Of a DNA stretch of 53,757 nt, positions 47,781-53,757 are shown piece after piece. Below the pieces are notes generated by a model that searched no databases, was not told the DNA's origin, and worked only from the letters and a program-made list of their open reading frames with translations. The position numbers were made by a program, and so were the translations under genes. The DNA comes from Gnetum montanum. Taxonomy: Eukaryota; Streptophyta; Gnetopsida; Gnetales; Gnetaceae. Where the stretch lies: NCBI GenBank assembly GCA_015680685.1, contig MNCI01003720.1, forward strand, positions 10,281-64,037. The letters run 5' to 3'. Position 1 is the first letter of the stretch, and every line of letters begins with the position of its first letter.

Positions 47781-48700
47781 TCATGATTCACCTCAATTCC
47801 TACTTGCGAGATTATGTGCCCCAGTACAATGCCCTCCTAGACCATGAGGTGACTTTTCTACGAATTGAGTCACAAGGGTCTCAACACACCATTTTAGCAC
47901 TTGCTCAAGGTGGTTGAAGTCTTACNGGTCTCAACACACCATTTTAGCACTTGCTCAAGGTGGTTGAAGTCTTACTCAAATGTAGCTCCATAGGTGGAGA
48001 AATTATCCATGAAGACTTCCACACCACTACTGATTTGCTATTGAAAAGAGCATTGCATAGACCAAATGGCATCTTGCAATATGCAAAAGTCCCCCAAGGA
48101 CTTGTGAATGTTGTCTTTGCTTGGTCTTCTAATGTAATTTGAATTTGGTTATAGCCACTATAACCATCTAGAAAACTATAGTAGCAATGCCTAGATATTG
48201 TGTTGAGTACCAAGTCAACAAATGACAATGGAAAATGATCCTTAAATGTTGCCATATTCAATAGCCTAAAATCAATGCAAACCTATGAATTGTCATCTTT
48301 CTTTAGCATAATCATGAGTGGACTAACCCACTCACTATTCGTAATGGGATAAATGAACCTTTTTTTAAGGAGTTGCTCAATTTCCCCCTTGATGATTTTC
48401 TTCAATTTGGGGTTCAACCACCTTTGTGGTTGTCATTTTGGCTTTATGGTCAAGTCAATGTAGATGCGGTGCTAGCATATCCTAGGATCAATTCCTGTGA
48501 GTTCAAGATATGACCAAGCAAAAACTATTGACCATCTTTCAACTACTTTCAACAACATCTTTTTCTATTCTAGAGTAAGTTTTACATTGATTATGACCAG
48601 CTTCTCATTTTTAAAAAATACATATTCCATTCCATCTAATAATGTTTTTAACTCAAGGGGCTCTTGCCTAAATTTTTCAGGAATTTCCAACTCTCTCTAG
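47781..48700 (-). pseudogene. element F reverse transcriptase
   Basis: M-N-M-A-T-F-K-D-H-F-P-L-S-F-V-D, Y-Y-S-F-L-D-G-Y-S-G-Y-N-Q-I, TSPWGTFAYCKMPFGL and V-E-V-F-M-D-N-F-S-T-Y-G. The second Asp of the catalytic box is Asn, whereas B has the first changed. A 49-bp duplication around an N (47877-47975) interrupts it. Confidence 0.85.
47877..47975. repeat. exact 49-bp duplication flanking an N
   Basis: 47877-47925 and 47927-47975 are identical, with N at 47926. This is the pattern of two contig ends that overlap but were not merged. Confidence 0.9.
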
Positions 48701-48999
48701 TGAGTATCATCATTTTTATCATCAGAGAGTTGGTGACGAACTTGCATGAGTTCATCCATGCTTGTGACATATGCACATGTTAGGCTATTAGTCGATTCCA
48801 TGCAAAGTGCACTACTTTCAGAATCAACAGTCAGCCACTAGGTGCCCTCTTGTTTTGTGGCTACTATGTATAGACACCTTTGAAAATCTACTTTTGGTGC
48901 ACATTGCTTGCATGCAGAGATAGATGCTTACTTTATAGCCTAGAGTTTCTACACATAATTCCAGCTTGTATTGTTGTACGTGATGCATGGAACTCTCTT

Positions 49000-49430
49000 C
49001 GTTGTAATCTTTCTAAATGCATTTTATTTAGAGATCTCTAGGAAAAGATCTTTGATGTCCATTCTTGCATTGACAATGCTTAGCCATGCTCTTCTCATAA
49101 TTATTGGGAAGTCTCCTTTGCAATTCTCCACTTTGATTACCAAGAAATCAATAGGATAAGACCACCCATAGATAGTGGTCATAATGTCTTCTACCAGTCC
49201 TAATGGAATAGTTATGGATTGGTTTGCCAATTCTAATTTTATGTTGCTCTTCTTAAGAGGAGGTAGGCTCTAGGTAGTGTAGATCTTATGAGAAATTAAA
49301 TTAACACCAAAACCTGAATTAAGAAGGGCCTTGCATGGCTCATTCCCAACAATCTACAAATAAATTAGAGCACTTCCAAGATTTGCTAATTTCTTACAAA
49401 GGTTTCCTACATAGATCTAATTAGATACAG
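49000..49430 (-). pseudogene. element F aspartic protease
   Basis: A-L-L-N-S-G-F-G-V-N-L-I-S (near 49320), where B has L-L-D-L-G-S-G-V-N-L-I-S, so the catalytic Asp is Asn. Then ITIPLGLVEDIMTTIYGWSY and CKGDFPIIMRRAWLSIVNAR. Almost the same length as in B. Confidence 0.8.
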
Positions 49431-51883
49431 TGTGAGTAAGCATAATGGTATGGATCCTTGGCAGATGTTGGTTTGAAGGAGGCCCAAAGAAATTTGATAT
49501 GGAGGAAGAGATAAGAGCAGGGTTGTCAACCGTGGGTGTATGTGAAGGATTAGGTGGACTTCAGGGTTGAAAAAAAGGTCTTTTTTTCTGAGCGAGCATT
49601 TAACCCCTCTAATTAATGATTCGATTGTAAATTAATAACCCTCGTAGCATTATGTTATTGTGGTTGAGTGGGTGATTCACCCTGCATAGGAGGAGCAGGT
49701 GGTAGTTGTGTGACTAGAGGAGGAGTATGTGTAGGGACAAGAGGATGATAAGGATAAGAGGTGATGTCCCTTATTTCATGTGATGAATGGGCTCAATAAT
49801 AATCTAAAGGGTGGCCATGAGGGTGAAAATTAGAGATGTGACTAAAGGAGTCACATGGAGACATTGGTTGCTGAACATTGTAACCATATGGATCATGCTA
49901 CCACTAAGGGTATTGTTGCCTTGGTGGTGCCAATGCCCATGATTGTGGTTGCTACCACAATTGATATTATTTATATGTTTGTGGTGCAGCTCCACTTGGA
50001 TAATAAAATTTTTGCTAGTGGAACTACTTGAGATTACCTTGAGGATAACGTAACCTTATGGATGTTTGCCTTTGTGTAAGTCATGGATGTAAAGCATACA
50101 CCCCAAACTCCTGCAAATGTGACACAATGGGGCAACATCCCTTAGGATGTCCTTATTGAAAAATGTTACATCCATGATCATCATTTGATTCACTATTTGC
50201 AACTTCTTCTATTATAGCAATCTATTATCCATTGAGTTCCATAACTGACCAACCTTGGCTATAAGTTTATATTGGAATTGTTGGAGTGGCAAGGTTTTCT
50301 TATGTACCCCCTGATCAAATATGGACTCATCCTCACTATCATAGAATCAAACCTCCCTCTTGCGAATGGAAGAATCATGGTTGTACTCTTCTACATTTTT
50401 TCTTTTTTCTTTTAATTCACCCTCCTCTTTAGCTACTTTCTTTATTAATCTTTGTATCTATTAGGCACTTAGTTTTGACAATCATCCTTGGACATAGACA
50501 CCAGGGGTTTTCCTCATTTCATTACGAAGCCCATCTACAATGTGGTGAATTTGAACCAATTGAGAGCAATCATGGCCAAGACATTTGTGCATCAAGGCAT
50601 AGTATCATCCAATGGGAGTATCCAAGGGTTCATCTATTCCTTATTTCCACCCTTGAATTTTCTTCCTTAAGTTGGAGACTTTGGAGTATGTTTGATATTT
50701 ATCATTGAACAACTCAAGCATGGTACTCCATCACCTAATAGATTCTAGCTCTAAGGATCGATACCAATTTTCTACTTCTTTGATCAGTGTCCTAGGGAAC
50801 AACTTCAATTTCTACCACTTGTTCTCTATGTTCTACAAGGAATATGCATCTTGGAAATCTTGAAGATGGTTCTATAGATCAAAGTTATATCGCCCTTCAA
50901 AGTAAGGAATATTTTTCATGTCTAACCATTTGATTATATTGTCCTTCACATGTCTTATTAGGATTCTGATTGCCTCAACAATGTTAAGCATACTTTAGGT
51001 TGCAAATAGAGGATCATCAAGGCCTTGATCATGGTGCCTATGATGCCCTCTACTACCCCTTCATTCATGATGATGTGCCTCTCTTGAACATCTACACCCT
51101 TAATCTTGTCTATCACGATACTCCCTTTGGTTATTTTCATCTTGTCGATCATTTTGTTCATTTCTATCACCTCCATCATGATCTCACCCTCTACAATCAT
51201 GGTCAGATCCAAAAGAAAAAGAAGATGAAAAAGAGGAAGAGGAAGAAGAACCAACACCATCACAACACCTACTTCCACCTCTTTAGTAATCACAATTACA
51301 ATCACAATCTTACTTCTTATTTGCATCCCTGTATTGACCTGCCCCTTCAAATCCTTCTTTTTCATTGGACTCCTTGTTACTAGAGTTAGGATTGTGAACT
51401 ATGGAGTGTAGATTCTAGTTTTGACCTCGACCACCAAAGTCAAAGAAATGAGTTTCATTAAATGGAAAATCCCTAGAGAAGGGTTCCCCACTAGCTTGTT
51501 GGTATAAGAGGAATGGAGAATCGTTAAGTCCTTTTCCCTTTGAAAATTCATAGTGTTGTTCTAGTTATTGGTCCCACAAACATTATGCTTCAATGGAATG
51601 ATAATCCTTGGCATCAATATCTTCCACAATATACTCATCATGGTAGTCATGGAGACCACATTGTGCAAGTATTTAGTAGAGCATTGTAGGAACAACTTGA
51701 TTGGGTGGTAACACAATGTTGCCTTCCATGTCATGCCACTGTAGCTATTCATCCTAGTATAGGATGAAGGTGAAGTTTGGTACATACTCATTAGGATGAG
51801 TATATACAATTCAGTTTTTTTGAGGCACTAGTTCATAAAATCTATCAGTCTTGGGTGATGAAGTGCTCCTGTGAGAAGAAGAC
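49431..51883 (-). pseudogene. element F gag
   Basis: The N-terminus near 51883 reads M-S-S-S-H-R-S-T-S-S, then NEYVPNFTFILY and EGNIVLPPNQVV (B: DEYIPNFTFIVH, EGNIVLPPNHLV). A Ser-rich and charged part covers 51500-51000. The capsid core (50920-50460) has M-K-N-I-P-Y-F-E-G, LKLFPRTLIKEV and NWYRSLEPESIR. The knuckle near 50150 is reduced (C-N-I-F-Q-x-G-H-P-K-G-C). Stops and frame changes are common. Confidence 0.8.
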
Positions 51884-52020
51884 ATTCTCAGTTAGCGAAA
51901 CAAAAATCACAGTGTGCTTCTGACAATTTGTTGTAGTAATGGTAAAATAGGATATGAATCTAAAATATAAACTTAGTTCATTATTTTCTTGATATATGTT
52001 TTTATGGTTTCATAAGGGAT

Positions 52021-53757
52021 TTTTTGAATCTCTTAGGAGATAGCACACCTATACAATAAGGTTAAACTAAAACTTTAAGCTTGGACCTATGTGTCATTTG
52101 TAATGAAANAATCCTCGAATGGTTGTGCAATCTTCTATAAATAAGCTTAGTTTAAGTTAATATAAATATTTGAATTGAGATTAGAAGATATATTTTTAAG
52201 AAACAAAGAACTTTGAGTCAATAGGAAGAAAGAACAATCAAGATTCCAAAGAAGTTACATAACCTTGGCATGAGTATCTAAAATTTAGTTATCAAGAAGG
52301 TGTTTATGTATGATCAATACATTTAATTAACAATCCAACATGCATAGATATTAGACTTTTTCAAGTATCTTAGTTAATTAATAAAATTAAGAAAATATTA
52401 AAGTACAAGCTATTTCTAACCTATAACTTCAATGTAAAAGCTAGAAGTCATGTTCATCAATTCTTAAAATAAGAAAGTGAAAGAACCTCAAGAATAGAAA
52501 CTCAATTTGAAAAAAATGTTTTCATCCATTTATCATGCATGACTTTTGGTTAGTGTAGACTCCTCCTATTTCAAACCCTTAGAAGATAAGGTAAATCCTA
52601 GAATTTGAGAACAAATAATGCTAATGGATAATGTTCATCAATAACTGTAGTTTACTAATTATGTGTCCATGATTATTGAAGATATGTTAACATTCTTGCT
52701 TATTGATACCTTAGATTGAATTTAGCATAATACCTAATTCTTGCAAGTTACCAAGCTACTAGAGTTAATCCCTAAGGAAGAAGTTGAAGAGCATGATCAA
52801 GACCTACCATCTCAAATAAGATCCTCTAACCATATATACCTTATGATAGAATTATGACTACATCCCTTGATTTCATGGGTTGATGCATGTTAAGGAGTTT
52901 CTTAAATTTCCTTCTATTTATTTTTTTTCTTATTCCCTTTAGTTATTTAACTTATATTTCTAAATTAGGTACGGAAAATAACTTGGGTAATACAAGTGGA
53001 GAAGAGGATTTACCCTACCTTTCCTTAGATGACTAGAGATATGAGTTACAGTTTCTGTAACCCTAATTACAACTTGTTATGAGTGGTTAGTAGCCTTTTA
53101 ATTCACCTCTTATTGTAACCTATAGATTAAGATAAGCTATTAGTAAGATAAGATTTATTTCTCTAAATATTTTTCTCACTTATATTTCATTTTTAGAATA
53201 AGTGAAAAAGCTACAAAATATTCAATCCCATTCAAGAAAAACAAATCAAAGTGTTAAAGAATTGGATCATGGAGAAAGATCCTTAATGTATACTTGTTTA
53301 AGGACAAATGAAAGCTAAGCAAGGTATCTTGTTGCCTCCCAATTTCCAAAATGAAGTCATTGGATAATCATAATGGTGTTGCTTTGTAACAACTAATGTG
53401 ATTATTCTAATAAGAATCTAAAACACAAATTGTAATAATAGAAATCTCTTTTGGAGATTTGATCTCATATGTTTAAACTTAGAAATTAGAAGTCCTATCA
53501 ACATGAAGTTTCAGAGGTAGTAAATGCAAATAATAAGTTCCAAATGAAGCAAGATAACAAGGTGACTAGTCATACCTTCTAGCTAGGTATTGGCCTAATC
53601 ATGGTGGTTGTGCTAGATTTTCCTTAAGAAATAGATTAGATAACCCAAAGAAACTGTTATAGAATAACCCATATATATTATTTCCACATTAATAAAGTTT
53701 CCATTTCATTTCCTTCATTTTCCTAATCACATTCATTACACATAATGTTGAATGTTA
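52021..53757. other. AT-rich sequence, no gene recognised
   Basis: No LTR of F is found here. A faint match to an Athila-like gag N-terminal motif (K-Q-G-I-L-L-P-P-N-F-Q) occurs on the plus strand near 53315-53350, too short to call. A single N lies at 52109. Confidence 0.5.

Larger units (their letters stand above)
46450..52020 (-). mobile_element. element F: Athila-like element without LTRs
   Basis: On the minus strand from right to left: leader (52020-51881), gag, protease, RT, RNase H and integrase, the last cut inside its core near 46450. All parts resemble element B closely. No LTR is found at either end, so the copy is truncated and rearranged; its left end joins the gag fragment 46082-46440. 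Confidence 0.82.

Noticed and set aside
50958-51383. Long frames on both strands (135 and 127 codons)
   Set aside because: Both lie over the low-complexity charged part of F gag in wrong frames; repetitive composition keeps stops away.
1-53757. CRISPR arrays, tRNA or rRNA genes, bacterial operons
   Set aside because: No such structures seen; the tandem repeats lack spacer diversity and lie within plant retroelements.

Overview
The window is nuclear plant DNA. It is AT-rich, has no prokaryotic gene layout and no intact host gene, and almost all of it is old LTR retrotransposons of the Ty3/gypsy superfamily nested in one another, with a LINE remnant at the left. The decayed state, nesting, and a very long Tat/Ogre-like element suggest a large-genome seed plant. 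A gymnosperm is possible but cannot be proved from the sequence.

Layout. 1-3400: intergenic DNA with a minus-strand LINE 3' fragment (about 1090-2860). About 3400-46081: element A, an old plus-strand Tat-like element. Its gag-protease is at 6544-10147 and its reverse transcriptase at 45010-46081. The two halves are separated by A's own spacer, which later insertions split. Element B (10153-20092, plus) is a complete Athila-like element with 839/838-bp LTRs, a tRNA-Asp-type primer site and ATTGG/ATTAG target duplications. Element C (24990-42685, minus) is a 17.7-kb Tat/Ogre-like element with 1656/1657-bp LTRs and perfect GTGTT target duplications. Fragment E (42861-43763, minus) is an LTR related to B's, cut at an N. 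From 46082 to about 52020 lies element F, a minus-strand relative of B without LTRs, plus a displaced gag fragment. 52020-53757 has nothing recognisable.

The most interesting object is in C. Between protease and RT, where Ogre elements are known to carry an intron, C has about 5.4 kb holding a multi-exon gene on the opposite strand (32292-36378, plus). I can follow nine exons with GT...AG borders and agreeing phases at seven of eight junctions, about 1,000 codons, ending in an acidic tail. I do not recognise the protein. It is a pseudogene now, but its stops are nearly all explainable as C-to-T or G-to-A changes, with one visible frameshift. Element A seems to have the same plan: a short repeat after protease and then antisense exon-like segments (20755-20832 and 22460-22680). 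An antisense, intron-containing passenger gene in the pro-RT spacer may therefore be a family trait.

Decay is dominated by transitions. In hand-aligned LTR starts, about 26 of 178 sites differ in B (21 transitions) and about 28 of 215 in C (24 transitions). C's gag stays in one frame for 2.7 kb while gathering stops. This fits long methylation and deamination rather than rapid deletion. Three single Ns are present; the one at 47926 is flanked by an exact 49-bp duplication, which looks like an unmerged contig overlap.
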